A DNA stretch of 15,761 nucleotides from Desulfarculus sp. Lineage in GTDB: Bacteria; Desulfobacterota; Desulfarculia; Desulfarculales; Desulfarculaceae. Location: positions 1-15,761 of the forward strand of contig JAIUYB010000005.1 in the NCBI GenBank assembly GCA_020216625.1, read 5' to 3'. The notes below the pieces were generated by a model. It was not told where the DNA came from. It did not search any database and saw only the letters and a program-made list of their open reading frames with translations. A program made the position numbers and the translations under genes. Shown piece by piece: positions 6,972 through 14,452 of the stretch (its first letter is position 1; each line of letters begins with the position of its first letter).

Positions 6972-8555
6972 GTGGGCGAACCGGCCATGAAAATCCTGTG
7001 CCTGGGACTCGACCAGCGCCAAGTGGATGAGTTGCGCGGGCTGCTTTGCGAATCAGGCGACGACCGCTACAACCTTCATTGCCAGTTGGAATTGCCGGAG
7101 CACCTGGACACCACCCAACTGCCGATGGCGGAGGCGGTTATCCTCTCTCCGGACGGACACGACCAGTCCGGCCTGAAGGTCATCGCCGACCTGCGTGAGC
7201 GCGCCCCCCACCTGGCCATCATCCTGGTGCTGCGCGCCGACCAACAATCCCTGGTGGCCCCGGCCCTGGCCCTGGGGGCCCAGGATTGTCTGACCTGGGG
7301 TCGCTTCGATGTCGAGGACCTGACCCGGGTGGTGGACCTTTCTCGCCTGCGTCAGGCCAACCTGGAAAAGCTCAGGGTGGAATCCGATTTTTATCGTTCC
7401 ATCGTCAACGACCAGGCCGAGCTGATCTGCCGGCTGTTGCCCGATGGCACGATGACTTTCGCCAATCCGGCCTTTTGCCGGTATTTCGGCATCCCGCCCG
7501 CGCGCGCGGTGGGTCTCAACCTTTTCCGCCACATGAGCGCCGAGGACGGAGATTATCTGCAAAACTTTCTGGCCGGGCTGACGCCGGAGATGCCCCTGGG
7601 GCGGATCGAACACACCTATCAGAGCCCGGATGGCGATCTTCGCTGGCAGGCCTGGAGCAAGCGCGCTTTTTTCGATCCCCAGGGCCGGGCGGTCGAATAC
7701 CAGTGCGTTGGAGTGGACATCACCGAGCGCAAGCTGACCGAGCAGACGCTCCAGGCGGTGGAGCTCAACCTGCGCCAGATATTTCTCAGCAACGCCGACG
7801 GGATGATCGTGGCCGACCTCGGCGGCAAGGTGATGTTCGTCAATCCCTCGGCCGAACGCCTGCTCTCGCGCAGCGCGGCCGAGCTGATAGGCTCGGCCTT
7901 CCCCTTCGAGCTGGCCGCCGACACCGCCAACGAGATGTGCCTGTTGTCCCCGGGGGGGCGCAAGCTGGTGGTGGAGATGCGGGTGGTGGCCACCAAATGG
8001 CAGGGCCGACCCGCGCTGTTGGCCAGCCTGCGCGACATCACCGAGCTGGCCGAACTGCGCGAGGAGCTGCGCGCGCTCTCCCTGGAAGACGAGTTGACCG
8101 GCCTCTACAACCGGCGCGGCTTCATCACCCTGGCCCGGCAGCAGATCAAGACGGCGCTGCGCATGAAACGCCGGATGCTGCTTTTCTTCGTGGACGTGGA
8201 CGATCTCAAGGTGATCAACGACAACCTGGGCCACCGCGAAGGCGACCGTGCCATCTTTGGCGCGGCCCTGGTCCTGCGCGACACCTTCCGCGAGGCGGAT
8301 GTGGTGGGCCGGGTGGGGGGCGACGAATTCGCGGCCCTGGCCATGGAGGCCGACGAGGAGCAGGCTCCGGCCATCCTGGCCCGCCTGGAGCACTCCCTGG
8401 AGAGCTATAACCAGGGTCGCCCTGGCGCCTATCGTCTCTCCCTCTCGGTGGGCACCGCCACCTACGACCCCGATGGTCCCCGGCCCCTGGAGGATCTCCT
8501 GGCCGAGGCCGACCGCAGGATGTATCAGCACAAACGCAGCAAGAGCGAAAAGTAG
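6972..8555 (+). CDS. Diguanylate cyclase: pseudo-receiver-PAS-PAS-GGDEF
   Basis: A cytoplasmic c-di-GMP synthase of about 527 residues. Residues about 6-125 have receiver-domain shape (MKILCLGLD, then AVILSPDG...GLKVIADLR, then LALGAQDCLTWG), but the phospho-Asp position is Ser (VILS), the switch Thr/Ser is Arg, and the conserved Lys is Trp, so it should not be phosphorylated. PAS domains follow at about 136-250 and 263-356. GGDEF (about 375-527) has GGDEF at 449-453 and the RxxD product-inhibition site at 440-443. There is no EAL domain and no membrane segment. The start is uncertain. GTG 6972 has GGAG (6962-6965) six bases upstream and is preferred; GTG 6960 has no site; ATG 6987 begins the conserved part (MKILCLG). 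It is transcribed divergently from mntP and is likely a single-gene unit. Confidence 0.92.
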   Translation: MGEPAMKILCLGLDQRQVDELRGLLCESGDDRYNLHCQLELPEHLDTTQLPMAEAVILSPDGHDQSGLKVIADLRERAPHLAIILVLRADQQSLVAPALALGAQDCLTWGRFDVEDLTRVVDLSRLRQANLEKLRVESDFYRSIVNDQAELICRLLPDGTMTFANPAFCRYFGIPPARAVGLNLFRHMSAEDGDYLQNFLAGLTPEMPLGRIEHTYQSPDGDLRWQAWSKRAFFDPQGRAVEYQCVGVDITERKLTEQTLQAVELNLRQIFLSNADGMIVADLGGKVMFVNPSAERLLSRSAAELIGSAFPFELAADTANEMCLLSPGGRKLVVEMRVVATKWQGRPALLASLRDITELAELREELRALSLEDELTGLYNRRGFITLARQQIKTALRMKRRMLLFFVDVDDLKVINDNLGHREGDRAIFGAALVLRDTFREADVVGRVGGDEFAALAMEADEEQAPAILARLEHSLESYNQGRPGAYRLSLSVGTATYDPDGPRPLEDLLAEADRRMYQHKRSKSEK

Positions 8556-8974
8556 CCTAGAGCCCCCGTCCCCTGTCGGCCTCGCTACCCGGCGTCGCTC
8601 TGGCCAGGCGGCGCCGCATGTCCAGCGCGAGAGATTTGGTGATCTACATCCTGGAGCGCAGCCCCGATATCCGCTCCTGGCGCGAACAGAAGCACGGCTT
8701 CACCTTGGACAGGGCCCAGCGAGGCGAGGTCGCGCAATATGGCGTCCTTGCCGCCGAGCCCATCCCGGACGGCAGCAAGGAAGGCATTGTCACCCAAGCC
8801 CAGGCCAAGGGCGAACAAGCCTTATCGGCTTGAAGCCGACCGCCGGACCGGTCGTTGGCCACCCAAGCCCAACGGCCGGCCAGGTCACCGCGCCGACGGC
8901 CTTCAATACCATGGCCTGGCGCCCCACCCGCGAGGACGCGAATCATGCCGCCGATAGCCTGACCCCCGCCCGGG
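8556..8974. other. Intergenic region between converging units
   Basis: About 420 bases separate the GGDEF gene (plus) from the acyl-CoA dehydrogenase gene (minus), so both transcripts end here. The only coding candidate is the small plus-strand frame at 8618-8833, listed separately. A perfect 6-bp hairpin CGACCG-CCGGAC-CGGTCG lies at 8837-8854 but has no T-run on either side, so it is at best a weak transcription-end structure. Nothing else was recognised. Confidence 0.5.
8618..8833 (+). CDS. Hypothetical small protein, 71 residues
   Basis: I do not recognise this frame. It begins MSSARDLVIYILERSPDIR and is a charged, soluble-looking peptide with no signal sequence or membrane segment. Support for coding: 56 of 71 codons end in G or C (about 79 percent), better than the overlapping minus-strand frame at 8585-8818, and it follows a same-strand gene by 62 bases. 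Against: the upstream ribosome site is poor (AGGCGG about six bases from ATG), A/T-ending codons cluster in the last fifteen codons, and no family is apparent. It could be a true small gene, the remnant of a longer one, or an accidental frame. Confidence 0.3.
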   Translation: MSSARDLVIYILERSPDIRSWREQKHGFTLDRAQRGEVAQYGVLAAEPIPDGSKEGIVTQAQAKGEQALSA

Positions 8975-10210
8975 CTACTCGTAGACCTTCTCCTCCGCTT
9001 CGTCGGCCGCGGCCGCGTCCATCTCGTGGTCGCGGGAGGCTTTGGTCTGGGCGTACTCCCGGTACCACTCGCTGGCGGTGATGGCCGACATGATCTCGTT
9101 GGTGCCGGTCCAGATCGAGGCCAGGCGCAGGTCGCGCACGATGCGCTCCACCGGGAAGATGTTGGTGTAGCCGATGCCGCCCATGACCTGCATGGCGTTG
9201 TGGGCCGCCTGCTGACAGGACTCGGTGACGAACTTCTTGGTCTGGCTGACCATGCGCCGCACCCGGTTGGGCTCCACGCCCGCGTCCACCGCCCGGCTGG
9301 TGGCGTAGACCATGGCCCGGGCCGCGTCCAGGAGCATGGCCGCCTGGGCCACTTGGAAGCTCACCCCTTGGAACTCGGCGATGGCCTTGCCAAAGGCCTT
9401 GCGCCGGGTGGTGTAGCCGGTGGCCACCTCCAGGGCCGGCCGGGCCGCGCCGATGGTCATGGCCGCGGTGCCCAGGCGTTCGGGGATCATCATGGTGTTG
9501 AAGACGGCCAAGGCGCCGTTGACCTTGCCCAGGACGTTGGCCTTGGGCACCTTGGCCTCCTTGAACACCACCCGGCCCGCGCCGCCGCCCCGGCAGCCCA
9601 TCAGACCGTAGAGGTACTTGGTCTCCACCCCGGGGCCACGGTCCACGATGAAGGCGGTCAGGGCCTTGTGGTTGGGGGCCTGGGGATCGGTGCGGGCGTA
9701 GACCAGGAAGTAGTCCGCGCCCTCGGCCCCCACGATGAAGCGCTTCTGGCCGGTGAGCAGGAAATGGTCGCCCTGGTCCACGGCCACGGTGGTGGCCCCG
9801 AAGAAATCGCTGCCGCCCCGGGGCTCGGTCAGGCACTCGGCCGCGAACAATTCGCCGGCCAACAACGGCTTGACGTAGCGCTCCTTCTGCTCGTCGGTGC
9901 CGTGCAGGATGATGGCGTCGCAGACCAGCTCCGCCCCCACCCCGAAGGTGCAGGCGAAGATGTAACCCAGCACCCCCACCTCCTCCATGACCATGCAGGT
10001 GCTCACCCAGTCCAGGCCCCGTCCGCCCCACTGCTTGGGATAGCGGCAGCCCATCAGGTTGCGCCGTCCGGCCTCTTGCAAAAACTCCTTGGGGAAGGTG
10101 ATCTTGTCCTGGTCCATGTCCAGGATCATCTGGCGCGGCACCCAGCCCACCAGCTCGCGCACCTCGTCGCGCAGCTTGAGCTGCTCTTTGTTCAGCACGA
10201 AATCAAACAT
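8975..10210 (-). CDS. Acyl-CoA dehydrogenase
   Basis: An FAD enzyme of 411 residues that introduces the alpha-beta double bond into an acyl-CoA and passes electrons to an electron-transfer flavoprotein. N-terminal helical, central beta and C-terminal helical domains are all present. Signatures are CLTEPRGGSDFFGA (126-139), the FAD-contact segment RRKAFGK (269-275), QVMGGIGYTN (341-350) and IWTGTNEIM (366-374). The position of the medium/short-chain catalytic Glu (YEGT) is Thr here. Instead Glu244 in IPERLG fits the alternative catalytic base on helix G used by isovaleryl- and long-chain-type enzymes, suggesting a branched or longer substrate. The C-terminal tail (about 392-411) is acidic and extra. 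The start is the ATG at 10210 with AGGA seven bases upstream. It is the last gene of the merR-ligase-dehydrogenase unit, 67 bases after the ligase. Substrate specificity is not determinable. Confidence 0.93.
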   Translation of the reverse strand: MFDFVLNKEQLKLRDEVRELVGWVPRQMILDMDQDKITFPKEFLQEAGRRNLMGCRYPKQWGGRGLDWVSTCMVMEEVGVLGYIFACTFGVGAELVCDAIILHGTDEQKERYVKPLLAGELFAAECLTEPRGGSDFFGATTVAVDQGDHFLLTGQKRFIVGAEGADYFLVYARTDPQAPNHKALTAFIVDRGPGVETKYLYGLMGCRGGGAGRVVFKEAKVPKANVLGKVNGALAVFNTMMIPERLGTAAMTIGAARPALEVATGYTTRRKAFGKAIAEFQGVSFQVAQAAMLLDAARAMVYATSRAVDAGVEPNRVRRMVSQTKKFVTESCQQAAHNAMQVMGGIGYTNIFPVERIVRDLRLASIWTGTNEIMSAITASEWYREYAQTKASRDHEMDAAAADEAEEKVYE

Positions 10211-10277
10211 CGGGCCATCCTCTCCGGGCCCCCGGCCGGTCGGCCCGGCCGGGGTTGAGGTTTCGCTGGTCCAGGGC

Positions 10278-11783
10278 CTAGCCCTGTTCCTCGCGCAGCT
10301 TGAACTTCATGATCTTGCCGGTGGGGGTGTGGGGCAGGGCATCCACCAGCACGAAATCGCGGGGGATCTTGTATTTGGCCAACCGGTCGGCCAAGAAGGT
10401 CTTGAGCGCCTCGGCCTCCAGGGCGGCGTCCTTGGCCGCCACCACATAGGCCACCACCGTCTCGCCCCACTCGGGATGGGGCCGGCCCACCACCGCCGCC
10501 TCCACCACCTGGGGATGGGCCGAGAGCGCGTCCTCCACCTCCTTGGAATAGACGTTCTCGCCGCCGGTGACGATCATGTCCTTGGTGCGGTCGACGATGA
10601 ACAGATACCCGTCGTCGTCGATGCGGGCCACGTCGCCGGTGCGGTACCAGCCGTCATGGAAGGCGGCGGCGGTACCGGCCGGGTCGTCCAGATAGCCCTG
10701 CATCATGGAGTCGGCCTTGAGCCAGATCTCGCCGGCCTCGCCGGGGGCGGCGGGGTGGGTCTCGTCCTTCATCACCACCAGCTCGGCCCCGGGCAGGGCG
10801 GTCTTGCCGATGGAGCCGGCCTTGGCCACCTGCTCCTCGGGCAGGAGGGTGGTGCCGGTGGGGCCGGCCTCGGTCATGCCGTAGACCTGGTAGAAGTTGT
10901 CGCTCTTGTATGCCTCGGCCAGGCGGCGGGCGGTGTCGGCGGCGATGGGACCGCCGCCGTAGATCCAGGCCCGCATGGAGGACAGGTCGAACTCGGCGAA
11001 GTTGGGGATCATCTGCAGGGGCATCAGGTAGGAGATGGGCGCGCCGAAGTAGACGGTGCATTTTTCGTTTTGCACCGCCTGGAGGAAGTGCAGGGGATGG
11101 TACTCGCGCACCAGGATGGTGGCGGCCCCCAGGTATTGGGCGGCCATGAACCAGTTGTTGAGGGGCGAGGAGTGCCAGATGGGCATGGCCATCAGCAGGC
11201 GGTCGTTCTGGTCCATCTTCACCGCCAGGGCCCCGGTGATGCCGGCCATGATCACGTTGCGGTGGGAGTGCAGGCAGCCCTTGGGCTTGCCGGTGGTGCC
11301 GCTGGTGTAGAGGATCTCGGCCGGGTCATCGTCGCCCACCTGGACCGGGGTGAAGGCCGGGGCGTCGTCCAGGAGGTCCTCCAGACGTTGGTGGTCCTCC
11401 ACGGCGCTGTCCAGGCTGACCTTTCTTACCGGCGCGGCGATCTTCTCGGCCACCGGGGCCAGGGCGCCATCGAAGAAAAAGACCTTGGCCCGGCTGTGGC
11501 CCAGGATGTAGTCCACCTCCGGGGCCATCAGTTTGTGGTTGATGGGCACCACCACCGCCCCGGCGCTGAGCGCGCCATAGAAGGCGAAGACGAACCCGGG
11601 CGTGTTCTGGCTCATGATGGCCACCCGGTCGCCCTTGGCCACGCCCCAGGCTTGCAACACCCCGGCCGCGGCCCGGGCCCTCTCGGCCACCTGGGCGAAG
11701 GTCCAACCGTGACCGGCGTAACGCAGGCAATCCTTGTGGGCGAACTTGCGCCCGTTGCGCTCCAGCATCTGCACCAGGTTCAT
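10278..11783 (-). CDS. AMP-forming acyl-CoA synthetase (fatty/organic acid CoA ligase)
   Basis: Activates a carboxylic acid to its CoA thioester via an acyl-adenylate, using ATP. The 501-residue protein has the full adenylate-forming motif set: phosphate loop YTSGTTGKPKG (159-169), YGMTEAG (301-307), YRTGD (380-384), the hinge region DRTKDMIVTGGENV (398-411), and PTGK with the catalytic Lys at 490. No membrane segment or signal peptide is present. It resembles the medium/long-chain FadD and DitJ-like ligases; residues lining the acyl pocket do not let me name the acid. The start is the ATG at 11783, preceded by AAGGAGAGGG. It lies between the MerR regulator (59 bases upstream) and the acyl-CoA dehydrogenase, which would oxidise its product. 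Annotations as long-chain-fatty-acid--CoA ligase should be read as family-level only. Confidence 0.93.
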   Translation of the reverse strand: MNLVQMLERNGRKFAHKDCLRYAGHGWTFAQVAERARAAAGVLQAWGVAKGDRVAIMSQNTPGFVFAFYGALSAGAVVVPINHKLMAPEVDYILGHSRAKVFFFDGALAPVAEKIAAPVRKVSLDSAVEDHQRLEDLLDDAPAFTPVQVGDDDPAEILYTSGTTGKPKGCLHSHRNVIMAGITGALAVKMDQNDRLLMAMPIWHSSPLNNWFMAAQYLGAATILVREYHPLHFLQAVQNEKCTVYFGAPISYLMPLQMIPNFAEFDLSSMRAWIYGGGPIAADTARRLAEAYKSDNFYQVYGMTEAGPTGTTLLPEEQVAKAGSIGKTALPGAELVVMKDETHPAAPGEAGEIWLKADSMMQGYLDDPAGTAAAFHDGWYRTGDVARIDDDGYLFIVDRTKDMIVTGGENVYSKEVEDALSAHPQVVEAAVVGRPHPEWGETVVAYVVAAKDAALEAEALKTFLADRLAKYKIPRDFVLVDALPHTPTGKIMKFKLREEQG

Positions 11784-11842
11784 CGTCCCTCTCCTTGCTT
11801 GGCTCCCGGTTGGCCTCGCCCGGCGTCACGCGCCGCGCGGTT

Positions 11843-12286
11843 TCACTTCCCCTGGCGGCCCCGGCCCACCTTCGCCCCGCCGCGCTCCAATTGCTCCAGG
11901 CGGGCGATGAGCCGCGCCTTGACGCTCAAGATGTCCTGCTCCAACAGGCGCAGCTCGTCCATGCGCTGGCGGATCTCCGCGAGCTTGGTCTCGCCATAGG
12001 CCAGGCTGCGCCGGATCTGGCCGGCCTCGTCCAGGTCCACGTCGGCCATGCCGATCATCTCGGCGATCTCCTCCAGGCTGTAGCCGAAGCGCTTGCCGCG
12101 CAGGATGAGCTTCAAGCGGGCGCGGTCGCGCTTGTCGTAATAACGCTGGTTGCCGCCGCTGCGCCGGGGGCTGATCAGGCCCTTTTCCTCGTAAAAACGG
12201 ATGGTGCGGGTGCTGATCTCGAACTCGGCGGCCAGCTCGGAGATGGAATAGCGCCGCTCCCGGTCCGGGGCTGGTTTGGACGGCAT
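11843..12286 (-). CDS. MerR-family transcriptional regulator, LiuR-like
   Basis: A DNA-binding regulator of 147 residues. A winged helix-turn-helix spans about 13-80 (YSISELAAEFEISTRTIRFYEEKG, then RLKLILRGKRFGYSLEEIAEMI), followed by a long dimerising coiled coil at about 88-135 and a short basic tail. It contains no cysteine, so it is not a metal or mercury sensor. The GKR-G-SLEEI region closely resembles LiuR, known in proteobacteria as a repressor of branched-chain amino-acid and fatty-acid breakdown genes. The start is the ATG at 12286 with a modest AGAGG upstream. It heads the operon with the CoA ligase and acyl-CoA dehydrogenase. A palindromic operator lies 22 bases upstream of its start, over the -10 box, implying autoregulation of the whole operon; the inducer is presumably an acyl-CoA (inference). 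Confidence 0.9.
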   Translation of the reverse strand: MPSKPAPDRERRYSISELAAEFEISTRTIRFYEEKGLISPRRSGGNQRYYDKRDRARLKLILRGKRFGYSLEEIAEMIGMADVDLDEAGQIRRSLAYGETKLAEIRQRMDELRLLEQDILSVKARLIARLEQLERGGAKVGRGRQGK

Positions 12287-12307
12287 GGCCTCTCGCGGTA
12301 GTTACAG

Positions 12308-12323
12308 TTTACGTTAACGTCAT
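12308..12323. promoter_or_regulatory. Palindromic operator of the LiuR-like regulator
   Basis: TTTACGTTAACGTCAT contains the perfect palindrome ACGTTAACGT (12311-12320), extended almost symmetrically on both sides. From memory this matches the TTTACG-type palindromes reported for LiuR. It overlaps the predicted -10 box and start site of the merR promoter, a geometry expected for repression. No second copy was seen upstream of dctP. Confidence 0.7.
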
Positions 12324-12351
12324 TTTTCGCCGCGGAAGCCCGGTCTGTCAA
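12322..12351 (-). promoter_or_regulatory. Promoter of the merR-ligase-dehydrogenase operon
   Basis: On the minus strand a perfect TTGACA (-35, at 12346-12351) is followed after 18 bases by AAAAAT (12322-12327), four of six matches to TATAAT. The start site would fall inside or next to the operator at 12308-12323, and the leader to ATG 12286 would be about 30 bases. Confidence 0.5.
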
Positions 12352-12612
12352 GCAAATAAAATGGACCTGCTCGGGTCGAGGGGCGTGGGATGGGCTCCGG
12401 GCAACGGGCCAAGCCTGGCCCGGCCCTCCTCCCCTGCCCCGCCCTGGGCTCGGGCCGTGGAAGCGTCGCGTGTTTCGGGCATGGCGCGCGGCGGACGCTG
12501 GCCGCGGGCGGGGCGGAGATGGCTAACCACCAGGGGCGGGGACGTCCCGCCCACCGGGGGCGCGTGTCGCTTGCGCCCGGTGTCTAGGGCGAGGGGTCGC
12601 GCGAGTCCAGGG
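12352..12612. other. Intergenic region between dctM end and merR promoter
   Basis: About 260 bases of very GC-rich sequence follow the stop of dctM on the minus strand. Apart from the two hairpins listed as a terminator, a perfect stem GGGCCA-AGCC-TGGCCC sits at 12406-12421. Overlapping open frames here encode Pro/Arg/Gly-rich peptides without ribosome sites and are not considered genes. Confidence 0.5.
12534..12582 (-). terminator. Tandem GC hairpins after dctM
   Basis: Two stem-loops abut. CACCGGGGGCGC (12552-12563) pairs with GCGCCCGGTG (12573-12582) with a two-base bulge, and GGGCGGG (12534-12540) pairs with CCCGCCC (12546-12552) around GACGT. They start 30 bases after the dctM stop. There is no U-run, so they may act with Rho or protect the 3' end of the TRAP transcript rather than act as a classical intrinsic terminator. 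Confidence 0.4.
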
Positions 12613-13905
12613 TCAGGGTTGGTACAGGCCGAACCATAGGGCCGGGGCGATGCTCAGGGACGGCCAGAAGATGATGACCGCCAGGCCCAGCAGCATGGCC
12701 AGGACAAAGGGCAACACCGCCACCGCCACGTGGTCGAGCTTGGTGTCGGCCAGCCAGGTGGTCACGTAGAGGTTGACCGCCACCGGGGGCGTGAACTGGC
12801 CGATGGCCAGGTTGAAGGTCATCACGATGCCGAACCAGAGCGGATCCCAGCCGTAGGCCCGCATCAGGGGCATGAAGATGGGCAGGAAAAGGTAATAAAT
12901 GCTGATGGCGTCCAGCAGCATGCCGGCGATGAACAACAGGAGGTTCACCAGCAGGATCATCAGCAGGCCGTTGTCGGTCAGGGCCAGCAGGGTCCGGGCC
13001 AGGCGGTCCACGGTGCCCAGGCGATCGGCGGTCCAGGCGAAGAGCCCGGCGAAGGCCACGATGAACATCACCACCGCGCTGGCCACCGCCGAGTCCAGCA
13101 TGATGCGGTAGAGGTCGGCCCAGCTCACGCTGCGGTAGATGACCATGCCCACCACCAGGCCATAGACCACCGCGATGATCGCCGCCTCGGTGGGGGTGAA
13201 CAACCCGCCGTAGAGTCCACCCAGGATCACCGCCGGGGCCAAGAGCCCCCAGAACGCCTCGCGGAAGGCGACCCAGATTTCGCGCGGGGTGCCCCAGCGC
13301 TCCCCGCCCCAGCCCTTCCGGCGGCTGATGAGATAGGCCGGCGCGATCAGGCTCAGACCCGCGATCAGGCCCGGGAAGATGCCGCCGGCAAACAGCGCCG
13401 GCACCGAGCACTCGGTGATGACGCCATAGACCACCAGGGCCAGGGAGGGCGGGATGATGATCGCCGTGGAGCCGGCCGCCGCCACCAGACCGGCGCTGAA
13501 GGGCCGGTCGTAGCCCTTGGCCAGCATGGCCGGGATCAACACCGCGCCCATGGCCGCCGCGTCGGCCGGACCCGAGCCGCTGATGCCGCCGAAAAAGACA
13601 CAGACCAGCACCGCCACGATGGCCAGGCCTCCGGGGATGGGCCCCACCAGCAGGCTGGCCAGGTGCACCAGGCGCCGGCTGATGCCGCAGCGCTCCAGGA
13701 TCATGCCGGCCAGGATGAAGAAGGGGATGGCCAGGAGCGGAAACTTGGCGATGTTGGAATAAAAAACCGGGCTGATCCCCAGCACGCCTTGGTCGAACAG
13801 CCACAGCACCAGGCAGGCCACCGAGCCCAGGGCCACCGCGATGCGCACCCCCAGCAGGAGCAGCAGCAGGAACAGGCCAAAGAGGATGAGGCCCGGGGCT
13901 TCCAT
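12613..13905 (-). CDS. dctM: TRAP transporter large permease subunit (DctM family)
   Basis: The transport channel of a TRAP carboxylate importer, which uses the sodium or proton gradient. The 430-residue protein is strongly hydrophobic with about 12 segments and shows the family landmarks PLLAIPFFILAG (56-67), GGISGSGPADAAAMGAVLIPAM (about 106-127) and the loop GSTAIIIPPSLALVVYG (145-161). A related half-site pattern follows in the second half. I place the start at the ATG at 13905, with GGGAG about nine bases upstream, giving MEAPGLILFGLF. An in-frame GTG farther upstream (14004) would add residues encoded inside dctQ with no ribosome site. The start overlaps the dctQ stop by one base (TGATG), so translation is likely coupled. 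It is the last gene of the dctPQM unit, followed by two GC hairpins. Confidence 0.93.
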   Translation of the reverse strand: MEAPGLILFGLFLLLLLLGVRIAVALGSVACLVLWLFDQGVLGISPVFYSNIAKFPLLAIPFFILAGMILERCGISRRLVHLASLLVGPIPGGLAIVAVLVCVFFGGISGSGPADAAAMGAVLIPAMLAKGYDRPFSAGLVAAAGSTAIIIPPSLALVVYGVITECSVPALFAGGIFPGLIAGLSLIAPAYLISRRKGWGGERWGTPREIWVAFREAFWGLLAPAVILGGLYGGLFTPTEAAIIAVVYGLVVGMVIYRSVSWADLYRIMLDSAVASAVVMFIVAFAGLFAWTADRLGTVDRLARTLLALTDNGLLMILLVNLLLFIAGMLLDAISIYYLFLPIFMPLMRAYGWDPLWFGIVMTFNLAIGQFTPPVAVNLYVTTWLADTKLDHVAVAVLPFVLAMLLGLAVIIFWPSLSIAPALWFGLYQP

Positions 13906-14390
13906 CAGGCGGTCTCCCGGCGACGGCCCAGGCCCCGCAGATAGGACTGGGTGGCCCGGATCATCACCGAGGCTCCGCCCACCGGAATGGCCAGGGTGTA
14001 CCACCAGGTGGGGATGTCCAAGGCCGAGGTGCGGGTGTCCATCAGGATCTCGTCGGGCAGTTGATAGGCCAGGCAGAGATAGATCACCGCCGTCAGGGTG
14101 GCCAGGGTGAGCAGGAGGTTGAGCAGGTCCAGCCCTGCCCGCGCGCCGGCCGGGCAGCGATCGCGCAGAAAGCTCATGGCCAAGTGGCTGCCGCGCTTCA
14201 TCCCCACCGCCGCCCCGAACATGGTCAGCCAGACCATCAGCATCACCAGGACCTCCTCGGTGTAGGCCAGGGAAAAGCCCAGGTAGCGGGTGACGACGTT
14301 GAGGAAGCCCAGACCGGCCATGAAAATCATGATGGCCGCGCAGAGCGCCTCTTCCAGGTTTTCGGCCAGCCAGCGCAGCGTGGCGGTCAT
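13905..14390 (-). CDS. dctQ: TRAP transporter small permease subunit (DctQ family)
   Basis: The small membrane subunit that pairs with DctM in TRAP transporters. It is 161 residues with four hydrophobic segments (about 14-32, 47-65, 88-108 and 127-147), as expected for DctQ. The family patterns NVVTRYLGFSLAYTEEVLVMLMVWLTMFGAA and KRGSHLAM are present, the latter a DctQ hallmark (the long pattern spans about 31-61). The ATG at 14390 follows AGGAG with a short spacer of only three bases, so initiation may be weak. A 12-bp stem-loop lies just upstream, between dctP and dctQ, and the stop overlaps the dctM start by one base. Protein made from dctQM is therefore likely to be lower than from dctP. 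Confidence 0.92.
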   Translation of the reverse strand: MTATLRWLAENLEEALCAAIMIFMAGLGFLNVVTRYLGFSLAYTEEVLVMLMVWLTMFGAAVGMKRGSHLAMSFLRDRCPAGARAGLDLLNLLLTLATLTAVIYLCLAYQLPDEILMDTRTSALDIPTWWYTLAIPVGGASVMIRATQSYLRGLGRRRETA

Positions 14391-14452
14391 GATCTCCTGC
14401 CCGGCCCCCGCCCCCCGGCCCGCGTCACGCCCGGGAGAGGGAGAGAAAGCAC

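Noticed and set aside
8585..8818. 77-codon minus-strand frame
   Set aside because: It has many A/T-ending codons compared with the overlapping plus-strand frame at 8618-8833 and no recognisable family.
9026..10258. 410-codon plus-strand frame opposite the acyl-CoA dehydrogenase
   Set aside because: Antisense shadow; the minus strand carries full acyl-CoA dehydrogenase motifs.
12730..13944. 404-codon plus-strand open frame opposite dctM
   Set aside because: Antisense shadow of the DctM membrane protein, with implausible His/Gln/Asp-rich composition and no ribosome site.
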